Notes: generated by a model not told the origin, from the letters alone. A DNA stretch of 64,000 nucleotides from Gyrodactylus bullatarudis (GCA_012064415.1 SSNU01000299.1:8877-72876), one strand, 5' to 3'. Positions 48,502 through 61,556 are shown, numbered from the stretch's first letter. A program made the numbers and translations.

Positions 48502-48639
48502 TTTCTTATTCGAACCCACAACCAATAATTTTTTGCTTTAGAATTTTACTTTAAAATAAAACATTGTAACCTGTAAATCATCCGAATTAAAAAAATAATT
48601 TTTACTTCAAACAAGAAAACATCTCAGTTATATAGCAAA

Positions 48640-49695
48640 TTATTACTATTTTACTGATGAAAAATAATCAAGTTTATGTTACAGAATATTTTACTCACGC
48701 AAATAGAATGAAAAGTGATCTCGGACTAATTTTTAGATAATAAGCTCATATCATTCTTACTTTATTCCCAATCTTAAGAAGTATTTTAAATTTTATCAAT
48801 ATTAGCTATCCTCAAATGTAATGTGATTAATTTTTATCATTTCGTTGATTGAGTAGAAAAATTTTCATAGTAATTGTGACTTACAACTGATCAATTTGTC
48901 TGTATCTTGAGATAAAACATGATTTAATGTTTTGAAATAATAAATAATTTAATGCGCCAAGAATATCCAAAAGTGGGAATAATCCTAAAACTTGCCCCAT
49001 TGTAGAAATTGTATCCAAATTCAGTTTATCGAATTCTGAAGATTTCAACTTTTTTTATAATTTTTCTCAAATTAATCTCAACTGAATGCATCGTTTATAA
49101 AGGGTATGATGGGTTTTATGTATTCTCGGACATATGTATCAATGATTTGATTTATAGATAATTAATGAGTTCTTGGTTTTACAATAAACTTTCATCTAAT
49201 GACTTTGCTGGCTGTTGGAACTCTATTCTTTGGAAGAGGATGCCAAAAAAACTATTCAAGATTATTTTATTGTTACTCAAAAATCATTTGAATTTAAGAA
49301 AATTATCGAGAAGTGGATCTATTTTGTTAACGAGAGTACATCAAACCATTCACATCCATCGTCAAAATAATAAGATTTATAAAAATATATTTGTAACTTC
49401 AATTGATTATTCAGAGAGTTGAACACATTATTTAAAATACCTAAACTATCTTTATAAACGATGCATTAAAATGAGAATAATTTGAGACAAATTATAAAAA
49501 ATTTGAAATTTTCACAATTCGATAAACTGAATACATGGGGTTACTTTTGGAATTTTTCGAATAAATTTGGGACTACCCTTGTATTAAATCTTAACTAACG
49601 TAATAACTAGACAAGATTTATGATCATTTTTTTTAATTTTCTTCGCAGATCTTCCAATATTTTTGGTGCTACCAGAGACTTTTTAGTAGGTTATA
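48640..49695. repeat. Dispersed repeat, direct copy at 53.1-53.5 kb
   Basis: Bases about 49070-49310 (ATGTATCAATGATTTGATTT; GGAAGAGGATGCCAAAAAAA) recur in the same direction at 53135-53460, where about 70 extra bases are inserted. The frame 49165-49422 lies in the repeat and has no domain. The rest of this stretch shows nothing. Confidence 0.65.
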
Positions 49696-50245
49696 ATTAT
49701 TTGGCTAAATGATACTTAAGCAGCCTTGCCTATGCCTACTACTTATGCCTTGCAAGTAGTTAGTTTATATAAAATATTATTATCAAATAATCTTAAAAAG
49801 TCAATAAAACGACTTGTAAATAAAACATAATTCATAATGAGATATTATCTGATATTATGTGATTATTTCAGGAAGAAAAAAAATAGATGAAGAAATGAAT
49901 AGTTAACAAAATATTATGCATTTTCAAAACACATAAAGTTTAATCGCAAATTAGAAATACTTTGATACTAGTGTTTATGTATGTGCTAACTCTCGAGCCT
50001 CACTGAGATGCATTTAATTTATTATACTATTTATGTGCTTTTTCTATTAACTTCTATATGAAAATGATCATTGTAAATCAGAACACATGTACAGGTCAAT
50101 ACATTTTCATTTCACATCTAATTTGACGTTAAATAGGCAAAAAAAGATAAGTTTGATAATAATATTTTATATAAACTAACTACTTGCAAGGCATAAATTA
50201 CATTTTCTGGCTGTTGTGCTATTGTATCATTTAGCCAATTATTTG
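49696..50245. repeat. Foldback element, ~97-bp arms
   Basis: AATTATTTGGCTAAATGATA at 49696 and GCAAGTAGTTAGTTTATATA at 49752 are inverted at 50149-50245. A PLE terminal-repeat fragment (50040-50105) lies in the interior. Confidence 0.75.
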
Positions 50246-53134
50246 AGTCCAATTAACTTAGTGGAAGGATAGAATTCTAGCTAGCTACCTTGAGTACATC
50301 AATAAATCGAATATCAATAAATTTAATACTGCATATCACGAAAAATTAAATAATAAACAAATATAAACTAGAATTTTAGGTTTTTCAAATCTATTGTCTC
50401 TTCAAACTCGAAATAAACCATACAAAAATACTGACATTCATATATCATTTAAAGAATCCACATAAAAATTATTACTATACTCAAACAAGAAAGATTTTCT
50501 GTTAGCTGTACTCCTGATTGTCGGGATATTACTATTGTTTTATGTTCTTATCATTAAAAACCGTAGTTTAAGTACAGTTTAGTCGAGATTCGACTTTTCT
50601 CGTTCAATTTTTGAATACGGTTTCAAAGGTGTTTTCGCTGTTCTTTCTACAATCGGTTTGCCCATTATTGAATTTTTTCGAGGAGCTGCTTATGTTTTCG
50701 AGACATGCTTATTTATCAATCTGAAATCTTGTAAAGATTTTTTGAAGAAAAATTGTATTAATAGGCTTGAAAATTTTAGAATATCTTTCAATTAATAAAT
50801 TTATAAAATAATTCCTCATGCTATAACTTTTATCTTTATTAAACTGACTTTAGGTAGTGAATAGAATCCCTGAAAATTTTAAAAAAGATTAAAATCTTGA
50901 AGCTTCGAAATCAACTTACTCATCTATATCTTGACTGTATGAGGAATAAAGAAAGTAATCAAATTTCGATCTTACTATTTTAATTTTTTAATCAATTCCC
51001 TGTTAAAATATAACTTATGAATAGTTGGCTAAAAGACGAACAGTTACACTGATTGTGACACGAGAGGGGTTTTTATCTACTATTCAATCTCAGGTTTAAA
51101 ATTAAAACCTGATGCCGAGTTTGTTCTTTTAAATTAAAATCTGTAGTTAATGAGCCGACTAGTTGGTAGAAAATTTTTGTTTTCAAAATTTCCAAAATCG
51201 AAATTTCTTAATTATCTTAAAATGAATAGCATCTCTTGAGAGTATAGATGTTTGAGTTGAAGAACAATTCTTCATTAATTTTTACAAACCTAAAAGACTA
51301 TTCGAATAACCTTAAACCCTGTGAGCTTTTCTCCTTATTTTTGCTACTAATTGGAGAATTTAAGTGCTTTTTAGTTTGCATTTTTTATTTGAATTATTTT
51401 CTATCTCCATATTGTATTTCCAAACTAAAATTTCGTTTTAAAAATTCAACGTGATCCAGGATTTCATAAAAGTTATATAAAAAATATAAATTTGGATTTT
51501 AAATCTTTCTCACTCAATCAACATACTAGCATAAATTATTCAGATGAAGAATACTATTATTGTGCATTGTTTGATTTTTTTTATTTTAAATTATGTACAA
51601 ATTTATTCAATGGAGGTGAATTTATATTTTCATCGTATCACACTCATTTTTGACCGATGTAGTAAATAAATTTAAAATATCCTATTTCTCTTATTATTTA
51701 TCATTATAATTGTTACAATTTCTTACGTATTTTTTCTTGAAAATAATTAGAAGATCAATCAGATTGATGAAAATACTTTTTTAGTGTATTTAAGGATTTT
51801 TAAGTATGAATAGTCAGTTTAGTATTCGAAGAATTTTTTTTGTTAGACGGAATATTTATTGGTATTTAAAATATAAATTCATAAAAAAATACTCTGTACA
51901 TAATTTCATATGAATGACAATATTTGAATAAAGTATCTGGTTGGTTTGGCAATGTAAAATTAAAATAGAATTATACCGTTAATTCGAAAAGAACTCTCCC
52001 CCGCATTCAGCATTCAGATGGCATGTGCTGGACACAACATATTTTATTCTAGCTTTTCATGTATATATTAATTCTATTAAGTAATATATTAAGGAAAAAT
52101 GGGGTGATTTCATTCATTTTAAAAGCTGAAATGTCGAACGATTTGAAAAGTATCAATTAGGTATTATATCCAGGATATTTTATTAGTATTATTTTCATTG
52201 TAAAAATCATCAGATATTTTCTGTAAAAATATAATAAATCACACTCACGGATCTTTCCTGAATGTTTAAGTCATTAATGATTAATTAGGATTTAAGCAAT
52301 TAAAAATGCACTCAATTACAAAAATCAAGCGGGAAGATAATATTTCTCGTTGAACCATATACCTTTATACCCTAATTTAATCGAGTATACTATCATCCGA
52401 TAAAATTAAAGGATTTGCACTTTTCTTCTTTCCTGACTACTCCCTTGTCCCTGAATGATTACGTATTAGATAATATAATTGAATATTTTTCAGAGAATCT
52501 GGTTCGACGAGAAATAATATCTTCCTCCATGATGTCTGCAATTGTCTACCTCTCTTTGAAATTAAACGATAATTTTTCAACGAGGAATGTTCAATACAAT
52601 ATCATTATCAATTTAGAAAGATCTCATCATACTATTATATATTACTTATTATTTTGGCCAATTTAATTCAATTTCCACTAATTCAACCTCTTTCAAAACT
52701 CATTTTTGACACATATCAAGATTTTAAAGTAATAACTATTATCATCACGATTTTAGGTAGAGAGAAAAAATTAGTCCATAAAAATGTTAAACTAACTTAC
52801 TTGTATTCTTCAATAGTCAAATAGCTAAAATATAATCAATTAATTTAATTTATTATTTAAAAAAAATTTATAAACTCCTGGTAATAATAATATTGTAAAT
52901 TTTTGTAACTGATTTTTAATATCATTAGTTAGTTGTGCAAACGTTGAGAGCATAATAATTAATACTTATTGTAAATTTTACTGTAAACGCTTTGTGATAG
53001 CTCTGACCATTTAAATTCTTCTGATGAGATAGAACAAGGGCTAGTTAAATTCTAATTGCACACAAATTTTATCAAGCTATTGTTATTTAGTTCATCGATA
53101 TCTGAAATTTCAAATTTTTGAAATATTTGTCTTA
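50246..53134. other. No gene recognised
   Basis: About 2.9 kb of AT-rich sequence. The open frames 51248-51454 and 52415-52666 show no domain; no inverted repeats or RNA motifs found. Confidence 0.45.
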
Positions 53135-53460
53135 AATTATTCTCAACTGAATGCATCGTTTATGAATTTTAAAATAATTTGTTTATTATCGCTATGAATA
53201 ATTAATTATAATTTAGAATATTATTTTATAAATCTTTTTTTAACGGTGTAGATGAAGGGTTCTATGTATTCTCGTACATATGTATCAATGATTTGATTTA
53301 TAAATAATTAATGAGTTCTTGGTTTTACAATAAACTTTCATTATTTCATCTAATGACTATGCTTGCTGTTGGAACTCTATTCTTTGGAAGAGGATGCCAA
53401 AAAAACTATTCAAGATTATTTTATTGTTACTCAAAAATCATTCGAATTTAAGAAAAATAA
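53135..53460 (+). repeat. Second copy of the 49.1-kb repeat
   Basis: Matches 49070-49310 except for an insertion at about 53170-53240 and TTATTTCA near 53342. It is cut on the right close to the GTTAC element. Confidence 0.65.
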
Positions 53461-53477
53461 CGACAAGTACTATATAT

Positions 53478-55447
53478 GTTACAGTATATTCTTAAAATTA
53501 GTTTTTTTATAAATATCCTAGTACAAAACTAGTAAATCCTTAAAATAATTTAAATTTTAAGGAAATACTAATTTCGTACTGGGCTTGTCTAGTTAGTCTT
53601 TTTTCTTATTCAGAAGTTTTAAGATACTATCACTAAAATTGATCGGGTTATTCACCAAGTTAGTATCAATTTTTCGATTATTTTCACCAATAGTATAATT
53701 ATTTTATTATAATATTTTTCACCGGTATTATTTTCCAAAGTAGTATCATATTTTAAAAATTTCTATTATAGTATCAATACTTTAAAATATTTCAAAAACC
53801 GTATAATATACCAATATATATTTTCAGACTTAGTATTAGTTTGTGGAAAAATAACTCAAACAATTATTTTTTCAATTTTTGAAATTTAAAAAAAATTATC
53901 CTAAGAAAATTTAAATAATTATTTAAGTACCTATAAGTAACGTTGATAGATATCAGGATAAGATCTTTTCGGCTACTGAACGAAGTCTTTTCTTCTTAGG
54001 TTTTCTCTTCAACATGAATCAGACTTTTGTTTAGGATTTGATGATTTTAGACCATCCAAATCACAGAAATTAAATTCAGAACTGTACATTTCTTTTCAAT
54101 TCTGTTATTTTGTGAAAATTCGGAAGGTACTCTTCGGGTACTTTTAGCGAAGTTCCATTAAGGATGACTTGCTTCATTCAGAAATATTGGACGTGAAATT
54201 ACCGAATCTGTAGGTGGGGAAATAGTACTCGACCCAAAATTTATCTATTTTTGATAGATATTCATGAATATTCAAGGGTCTAGACTTTAAAAAAAGTTTT
54301 TGTCAAATAATGAAAATAACAGCCATCTAGAGCAATTATTGACAATGAATGCCAAATCTTGTTCATCCCTCGATTTCAGTATATCAGCGAAAGTTCCAGG
54401 ATTTTGCAATGTGCTTCAACTGAAAAAGCTCTACAAAATAAAACTATTTATAAAAAAAAATTATTCCAATTGATCTGATAATAGTTATTTTTCCACAAAC
54501 TAATACTAAGTCTGAAAATATATATAGGAATATTATACTGTTTTTGAAATATTTTAAAGTATTGATACTATAATAGAAATTTTTAAAATATGATACTACT
54601 TTGGAAAATAATACTGGTGCATATAATACTATTGGTGAATATAATAAAAAAATTGATACTAACTTGGTGAATAACCCATAATTGTTCACATTTTTTCACC
54701 ATCTGATTTGAAAACAACCACTCAAATAGAAATTTATCAGACTTTAAGAGAACTGTGTTGAGAGAGCAAACCAAGACATTCAACCCAAGCTTACATGTAA
54801 CACATCTTTATCATCAAAGGATCCAGAACCAGACTTTGAATACCTCATTATTGACGAAGGTACGAATTTACTATCGAGAATCCCTGAATTCTATCGAGCA
54901 AGAGAAGATCCTGGACATCTTAAAGAGGTTGTATCGGTTCTTGTGAAGGGACTTAAATAATTGGTATTTCTTGATGGTAGATTCACCCTTGAAAGGTTAA
55001 AAGTATTCCCAGGGGTATTTATGAATCCAGAAGACTTGACCAGAAAAAAACTTCCAACACGATCGAAATCCTCTGAGTTCTGGAAAAGGATTTTAGAGGT
55101 GCAATTACACTAAATACTATAGAATACTTCATGTAATTGTACAAATAGAGGTCTTTGATGTAATTCAAAGTGCTATCATTCCCTCTTTTATTCAAATAAA
55201 TAAATAATTTTTTGGATTATTTTATGTTAAAAAAATTTAGCTTAGACTGCAAGCATTAACAGTGTCCAGGTCTAGTGACAGTATCTTGAAACTTCTGAAT
55301 AAGAAAAAAGACTAACTTGACAAGCACAGTACGAAATTAGTATTTCCTTAAAATTTAAATTATTTTAAGGATTCACTAGTTTTGTACTGGTTTTAAGATT
55401 GTACTAGGATATTTATAAAAAAACTAATTTTAAGAATATACTGTAAC
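53478..55447. mobile_element. GTTAC-family element (1970 bp) with a nested foldback
   Basis: Ends GTTACAGTATATTCTTAAAA, inverted at the right, arms of about 145 bp, flanked by TATATAT and ATATATA. Nested inside, 53645-53856 is inverted at 54482-54677, beginning GGGTTATTCACCAAGTTAGT, a separate foldback of about 1.03 kb. Between the inner foldback and the right arm is a coding-like frame. Confidence 0.85.
54748..55113 (+). pseudogene. Unrecognised coding-like frame in GTTAC element
   Basis: Frame of 121 codons with one TAA at 54958-54960. It reads DPEPDFEYLIIDEGTNLLSR, then IPEFYRAREDPGHLKEVVSV before the stop and FLDGRFTLERLKVFPGVFMN after it, ending KSSEFWKRILEVQLH. Codon and residue use look like real protein. 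It begins at an AAG that could be a splice acceptor, and upstream frames are closed by a stop. I do not recognise the family. It could be the eroded 3' part of the element's own protein or a captured gene piece. The frame 54755-54946 in another phase is a shadow. Confidence 0.45.
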
Positions 55448-55910
55448 ATATATATTTTTGGATGTGTGCTGTTAAAGATTAGGAGTCCTTCATACGCTGG
55501 AATGGAATACTTAACTTAAAAGTCATTCGTGAATCGTTAATTCATGTATCGTTAAATCAAATGAACTCATAAAGATTTTAACCACATACAAATTTAATAT
55601 AGTAAATTCTACACCTAATTTTTGGAATTATTCTCACTTTGGGGCTACATTCGGAAAATTTAGGGCTACTTTTGGAATTAAACCGCTTAAATACGAATAT
55701 CCGTTTAACAAATAAGCACAATCCAAAATCATGGGTATACAAACAAATATTTTTTATTGGTCCATTCCAATCTGACTAATCTATGGAAAATAGACTTACT
55801 ATGAGAAGGTTTGTTTGCTTTTAAGAATATTTTTCACATTATTAATCTGAAATAATTTTTAGGAGGAAAATAAGAGAACATCTCTTACTAATAGACTAGT
55901 ACTTTTTTTT

Positions 55911-56075
55911 GGGTTCCAACATCCAGAGCAGAACTCGACAACAGTTCGGGTCACCATTTTGTATAAGAATATGTATTAAAATTTACAAATGTATAAAAAA
56001 TGACTTTATGAAGGTATTCTTATACAAAATGGTGGCCCGAACTGTTGTCGAGTTCTGCTCTGGATGTTGGAACCC
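55911..56075. repeat. Near-perfect 61-bp hairpin
   Basis: GGGTTCCAACATCCAGAGCA at 55911 is inverted at 56056-56075; arms 55911-55971 and 56015-56075 with one mismatch, loop of 43 bases. Confidence 0.85.
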
Positions 56076-56302
56076 AGAAAAAATTGAAAGGTCCAAGAAG
56101 TTTCAGAGAGTCGCCAGAACTTTTCGAAACAAACTGTCTGCCCAGTACAGAAAACAACTTGGTCAATCCTCAGAGTCTATCAAAATTCGAAGAGATAAAA
56201 AGTCTCATGCTTATTAGAAAATCCCTGAGGCCCCAGAGAAACTCTAGACTTAGAGAACGCTACAGAATTGAAGGACATGTTAAAAATCTAGCTATATTTT
56301 AA
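56045..56302 (+). CDS. Unrecognised open frame beside the hairpin
   Basis: 85 codons from ATG in the right hairpin arm: ETNCLPSTENNLVNPQSLSK then RPQRNSRLRERYRIEGHVKN. Less AT-rich than its surroundings. An overlapping frame (55909-56217) runs across the hairpin. I recognise neither; the first looks more protein-like. Confidence 0.25.
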   Translation: MSSSALDVGTQKKLKGPRSFRESPELFETNCLPSTENNLVNPQSLSKFEEIKSLMLIRKSLRPQRNSRLRERYRIEGHVKNLAIF

Positions 56303-56481
56303 TCGATGTAAAGAACACTTTGATAAACTACCTAACTCTTTGAAGAGAAAAAACTTGGAAGAGTTCTCTCAAGAAATTAAAACCAGATTTATAAACTAAA
56401 AAAAAGAAGTTATTATTATTAAATTTATATACAATATCAGATTCATCTTAAAGTATATTTTAAAGACGAAGATATATATAT

Positions 56482-56772
56482 GTTACCGTACAAAGCCTGA
56501 ATCAGTACAAAGTTAGTATAAAGCCTGAAATTCAGTTTTTGTACTAACTTTGTACTAGAATAATACATCATGTATACATTTTATCATATTTGTATATGAC
56601 ATGGTGTATAAAGCTTATATCATTCAAAGTATTCTATACTATTCATAGGGATAGGATATATGATTGCCTTGAATTAATTTCTCATTTAAAGGGGGAGGGG
56701 GATTCACACTCAGTCCTCGTTTAGGATTGACAAAGTCATATACAATGATGAATATTCTGTATAAGTCTTAGG
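56482..56772 (+). repeat. Solo arm of the GTTACC element
   Basis: About 290 bases nearly identical to the left arm of the 60926-62002 element, from GTTACCGTACAAAGCC to GTATAAGTCTTAGG, preceded by ATATATAT. It lacks the internal tandem duplication seen at 60940-60990. The second arm is missing. Confidence 0.85.
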
Positions 56773-58183
56773 TTTCAGTCTTATAGGTCTATAATGGAGA
56801 TTTGTTCTACCTATCCAAGTTTTATGCATCAATATCATAAGGGGTAAAAACTAGACGAATTGAAAATTGATATTATCGGGATTTGAAAATTGAAAAAATA
56901 CTTTTTTTAATCTGACTTTCGTTATAAACCCCGTTTTTTCTTACCGATGAAGTATTTGTAAAATATATTTTGAGTTCGGAAATACAGGGAAACCCTCTCG
57001 GATAATAATAAATTTTTAAGAAAGTTTAGCGTAATATATTTAGAAAAAATTGGTATGAATCAAGCTTACTATAAAATATCTGCATCACTATTTAAAAAAA
57101 AAATTAAATACTGCTTGCTCCTTTAAATATAAACTCACATCTTTGGATATTTTTTCCTGTTCGATTATATAGTTTGAATTTATGTTATTCAAGATTAGAT
57201 TGAACTAATCTCATGAGATATTCTATTATTTTTAAGTATGTTAAGAAGAGAAACTAAATATTTGATCCCTCAGCTTACGAGATAAATTTAAGATTATTTC
57301 CCCGAGTTGATCTGCTTCTTCAAGTATGCATATTATATACATGTTATACATTAATAAAAAATTAACCAAAATTATACGACGGATCAATTTTTAAAAACAT
57401 GTTGGGATGAATAACTCGACAAATGTGGAAGGAAGAGAGAATATCTTCAATTACTTTATATGGTTATTTAACTATTTACGTATGAAAGAAATGATGCAAA
57501 ATACTCACGTTTTGTTTGATAACCTAAATATAAAAAACATCTGTAATCTTCAATATTAATAAAAATAATGATTCATTGAATCTCAATTCCTAATTTGAGT
57601 GAAAAATCACTTTATTCGAATGTTAAGATGGATTCAAATTTCGATTTTTTGAAGCGTCACTCACATCATTAATTTAATTTTATAGAACCTTGATAATAAT
57701 TTTGGATGAAGAAAATTTAAAACAGAATAATCTAAATATAATCACGAGCTCAGACGAATAGTTATACAGAAGCTTTGAGGAATTCTTTGAAAAAAATATT
57801 TTCCAATTGATAGAGTATGAATTAGAAAATTATCAGGATCTTAACTTGTAAAAATATACCGTATGAAAAAATTCGAAATACTATTTCAATTTTCTTAGAT
57901 TCACTCACGCTTCTATACTATAATTTTTCGTGAAGAAGCTGCAAGGATAAGATTTATTTTTAAATACTTCACAAACGCTTTCTGATGTTTATTTTAAATC
58001 ATATGAAAAAAAAGAGTTCGTTGATTCTAAGAAGAATCTAAGTGAGAATCGCTAAATAGATTCTATTAGATCATTATCTCAACTAAAAGGATTTCTATCC
58101 CAATCCTATGATGCTTCTTCAAATGAAACCAGTTAAAGAAATGTATATAATGAAAATTGTTTCTTATATCTAGATATTGTGAT

Positions 58184-58225
58184 AGTCTGATGCGATGAGG
58201 TGAAATATGAGCTCGATTATTAAAT
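58184..58225 (+). ncRNA. Decayed hammerhead ribozyme
   Basis: CUGAUGCGAUGAGGUGAAAU: conserved A9 is changed to C. The rest aligns with the GAUCCGGU subfamily. Confidence 0.45.
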
Positions 58226-58674
58226 TTTCAATTTTCTACAAAATCCTTTCTAATGAATTTTTAATAAAATTAGATATTTTATAACTAAGTATTTTTAGAA
58301 AAGACAAAATTTTCTAATCTCTAAACGGTTTTTTGAAATAAAAAGTAAGAGTTTCAAAGATAAAATATATAAGAAGTAGAACTCTTTTACTGAAAAGTAA
58401 AAACTCACCTTAACTTGTTCCTACATAGGAATTGACGTCTTATTTAATCGATACTAAAAAAATTATGGATCTCAAATCCTCTATGTTATCTAAAATGATA
58501 ACTAGTCATCTAAAAATTATAATAAACTTTAATTTAATCACACTTTACCTACTTTAAAGCTATTCTCAATGTATTTGGAAAAAATGAATTTACCAAAATC
58601 TCGAGATTTCTTGGAATACGGTTCAAAGGAAATATTTTTACCGATTTGAGATAAAAATTAATTCCAAAATTAAG

Positions 58675-58714
58675 GAGACTGATGATTATGCCTGAAATAT
58701 AGCGCTAATCTCTC
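58675..58714 (+). ncRNA. Hammerhead ribozyme, UAUGCC subfamily
   Basis: GAGA (58675-58678) pairs with UCUC (58711-58714). CUGAUGA at 58679-58685, UUAUGCCU, GAAA at 58694-58697. Stem III AU/AU plus UAG/CUA with a bulged A, C17 at 58710. Stem II has no real pairing (U facing U), so activity is doubtful despite an intact core and stems I and III. Confidence 0.6.
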
Positions 58715-61299
58715 GAAAAATGGAGAGATCGCTTTATTGTTTTAGGTGTATTTTTATAGAAGAACACTTCCTATTTAGGTGTACTTGTATTTTGATGGCA
58801 AGTATTCTTTCGGTTCTTCCTAGTCGATTTATTTTGTTCTTCCTGACTTAGGTTTGATTGATTTCTTTGTCTTCCAAAGCTTTTCTATGTATTTTCGAAC
58901 AAAATTTTCTTCTTTCAGTCGCAGTATTATTTTATCTATCATTAAAGAATTACTCCATTCTGACAACTCTTATGGTTCTCTTGTTTACGCCTAATTTTTC
59001 TAAATCAAAAAGTACAGGGCTTACCTCGACGACAAGAAAGTAATTTGTTAAATATTGTTGATTAATCTAAAAGTAATGCTCCCATTTAACCATTATATTG
59101 CAGATCAGAAGAGTTTTATATCAAAAAATATCATCAGTCGCAATGGTATGAGCAAGATAAACGAATATTCAATAACTCACGCTAAATATTTTATAAGCTT
59201 TTTGCTATAAAAACATCATTTTAAACCGCGTTATCAATATTTAGACGAAATTTTTGACATTTAATTCATGCTTACGATTTTTTGTAGGTTCTTTTAGGTT
59301 AAAAAATGTTACTATTAAATTCTATATTATTATTAAAAATTAAATTGATCAGTTAAAAGACTCGATAGTAAAAAAAGGAAATCATGATCGAATTTTGAAT
59401 CATCAAAAAACTTTCGACTTACTGTCTCCTTCAAAAAGATTTGAATAGAAACAATTGAATGAATCGAATTCAATTTTTTTGTTTTTGTTATTCAAGTATT
59501 TTAGATACTTAATTTATTTGCTATAGTGAGTTTTTGGTTCTTACAAGACTTAAGCACTTATCCTCTTCACCAAAAACTCACTACAATAATTTCTATTTTT
59601 AAAATCAAATTCAATTATCTCACTTGCTCTCAGCCAATTCGCTAATCGAAGAAAAATTTTGAACTCATTGAAGAGGTACTTTTCAAGATACTTTTCAAAT
59701 TACAGATATAAAAAGAAAAAGTATTTTTTGTTCCTCATGAATTCAAATCAGAATTACAGTTTGAATTGTTTTTTAATAAAAATTTTAGTCTGATTTTTCT
59801 AAATAGGGTACTCAATTATTAATTTTTGAATAAATTATAAATAAATATGTTATGCATGAATGACCCAAAAGATGTAGGCGTGAGTAAGTATAAAACATAT
59901 TCAACAAAAGGTATACTATGATTAGATGTTTGTCTCGAAGGATATATATAACAGTAAACTATCTCTTAAAATATTAAATCTAAGCCAAATAAAATTTGAA
60001 TTACAGAATTTTTTCAATCCTGGAAGAGAATTTTAATATTATAGCAGTAAAATAAAATTTCTCTAAATATTATTTGGTTTCAGGTTTGTTCTCAGAATTA
60101 GACCCAAACAATTCAAGTATATTCCAAAATTTTTAATTCCCAAACAAAAATGTATGGCTATCCCTATTCTTATCTAAGTGCTTTATCAATTGCAGAAGAT
60201 TTCTAGTTTCGAGAGAAAATATCTGAAATGGTCCTATTTTTAAAATTTCCAAGAAATTTTTGCCCTAGATTCGAGAAAAATTCTTGATTTTATTGATGAG
60301 ATATCACGGAGTACCAGAAAGACGCATTGTTTCTTCGAAATTATCATTGAACAGAGTATTGAATCAGTATTTTTGAAATTAATTTAAAATTCTTACAATA
60401 AGCTGGTAGAGAAAATTTAATTTTTCGCATCAAATCTTAAATAAATATTTTTCTTACACATATGACTGGATAACGTCTTGTCTTTTAAAGAAAATAAAAC
60501 AATCAAATTCAGTTATTCTCTCTATTTAAATTTTGCGTGAAATATTATCGAGTGATGCTTGAGAGAAAAAGTAGGACAAACTGCTAGATAATTGTTTTCA
60601 TTTTGCAGGTCGCGCAGATCCCTATTTATTCATATTTAATTTTTTTAAATAAGACCAAGTCCTAGCAGGGATACAGCTTCTAGCGATTTTCTTTCCACGG
60701 CTTATATTTGGTCCGAGAAAAAAAAATTTCCATTAGAGGAGGATGATTTTAAGATGACTCTAATAAAGCTTAAGAGTCCTACTGAGAATGAACGGGCTAT
60801 AGGAAAGTCATCCCAGCTACGATTTCTCAATGTTCACTTTATTTTGTGAAATATTTTGAATAATGAATAATACTATGAGTAATGTTGTACATTCTCTCGA
60901 AATGACATGCATAAGGTATATATATGTTACCGTACAAAGCCTGAATCAGTAAATCTCTAGATTTACTAGTACAAAGCCTGAATCAGTACAAAGTTAGTTT
61001 AAAGCCTGAAATTCAGTTTTTGTACTAACTTTGTACTAGAATAATACATCATGTATACATTTTATCATATTTGTATATGACATGGTGTATAAAGCTTATA
61101 TCATTCAAAGTATTCTATACTATTCATAGGGATAGGATATATGATTGCCTTGAATTAATTTCTCATTTAAAGGGGGAGGAGGATTCACACTCAGTCCTCG
61201 TTTAGGATTGACAAAGTCATATACAATGATGAATATTCTGTATAAGTCTTAGGTGTTCATTTTAAAATTCATTCAAATTATATTTGAACAGAAATATAA

Positions 61300-61556
61300 C
61301 AAGATGGATAATAATAAGGTTCGATTCTCGGAGAAGGTGTAAGACTTACTGAATATTCCTAATTTAACCTTTGCCCTGGAAATGGGGTCCACAGAGACCC
61401 CATTTGTATTGATTTTCCTATGTCATTTTTTTCATTTCCAGGGCGAGGGTTAAGTATTATATGTTCTCGCTTTTTCTTTGAATGTGTGTAATATAAGTTT
61501 ATTTCTGAGTTATGAGATACGACTAGAGCTACTGTAGAAAAAAATTAATCACTCGT
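61300..61556 (+). repeat. tRNA-derived SINE, second copy, interrupted
   Basis: B box GGTTCGATTCTCGGAG, body TTCTCGCTTTTTCTTTG and tail ACTAGAGCTACTGTAGAAAA match the SINE at 6749-6945. It is split by the MITE at 61368-61449. Confidence 0.7.
61368..61449. mobile_element. Tiny piggyBac-type MITE (82 bp), TTAA target
   Basis: Flanked by TTAA (61364-61367, 61450-61453). Ends CCTTTGCCCTGGAAATG and, inverted, CCCTCGCCCTGGAAATG, with the palindrome GGGGTCCACAGAGACCCC just inside the left end. Confidence 0.85.

Larger units (their letters stand above)
56773..60925. other. No gene; ribozymes and a small repeat only
   Basis: About 4.1 kb of AT-rich DNA. Holds the ribozyme motifs listed separately and CAAGTCCTAGCAGGGA at 60655 shared with 2730. 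The frame 58858-59043 has no domain. Confidence 0.45.

Noticed and set aside
53021..53050. CTGATGAGATAGAA resembling a hammerhead core
   Set aside because: No stem II or GAAA element follows.
54755..54946. 63-codon frame starting MLREQTKTF
   Set aside because: The other phase (54748-55113) is longer and more protein-like; this is probably a shadow.
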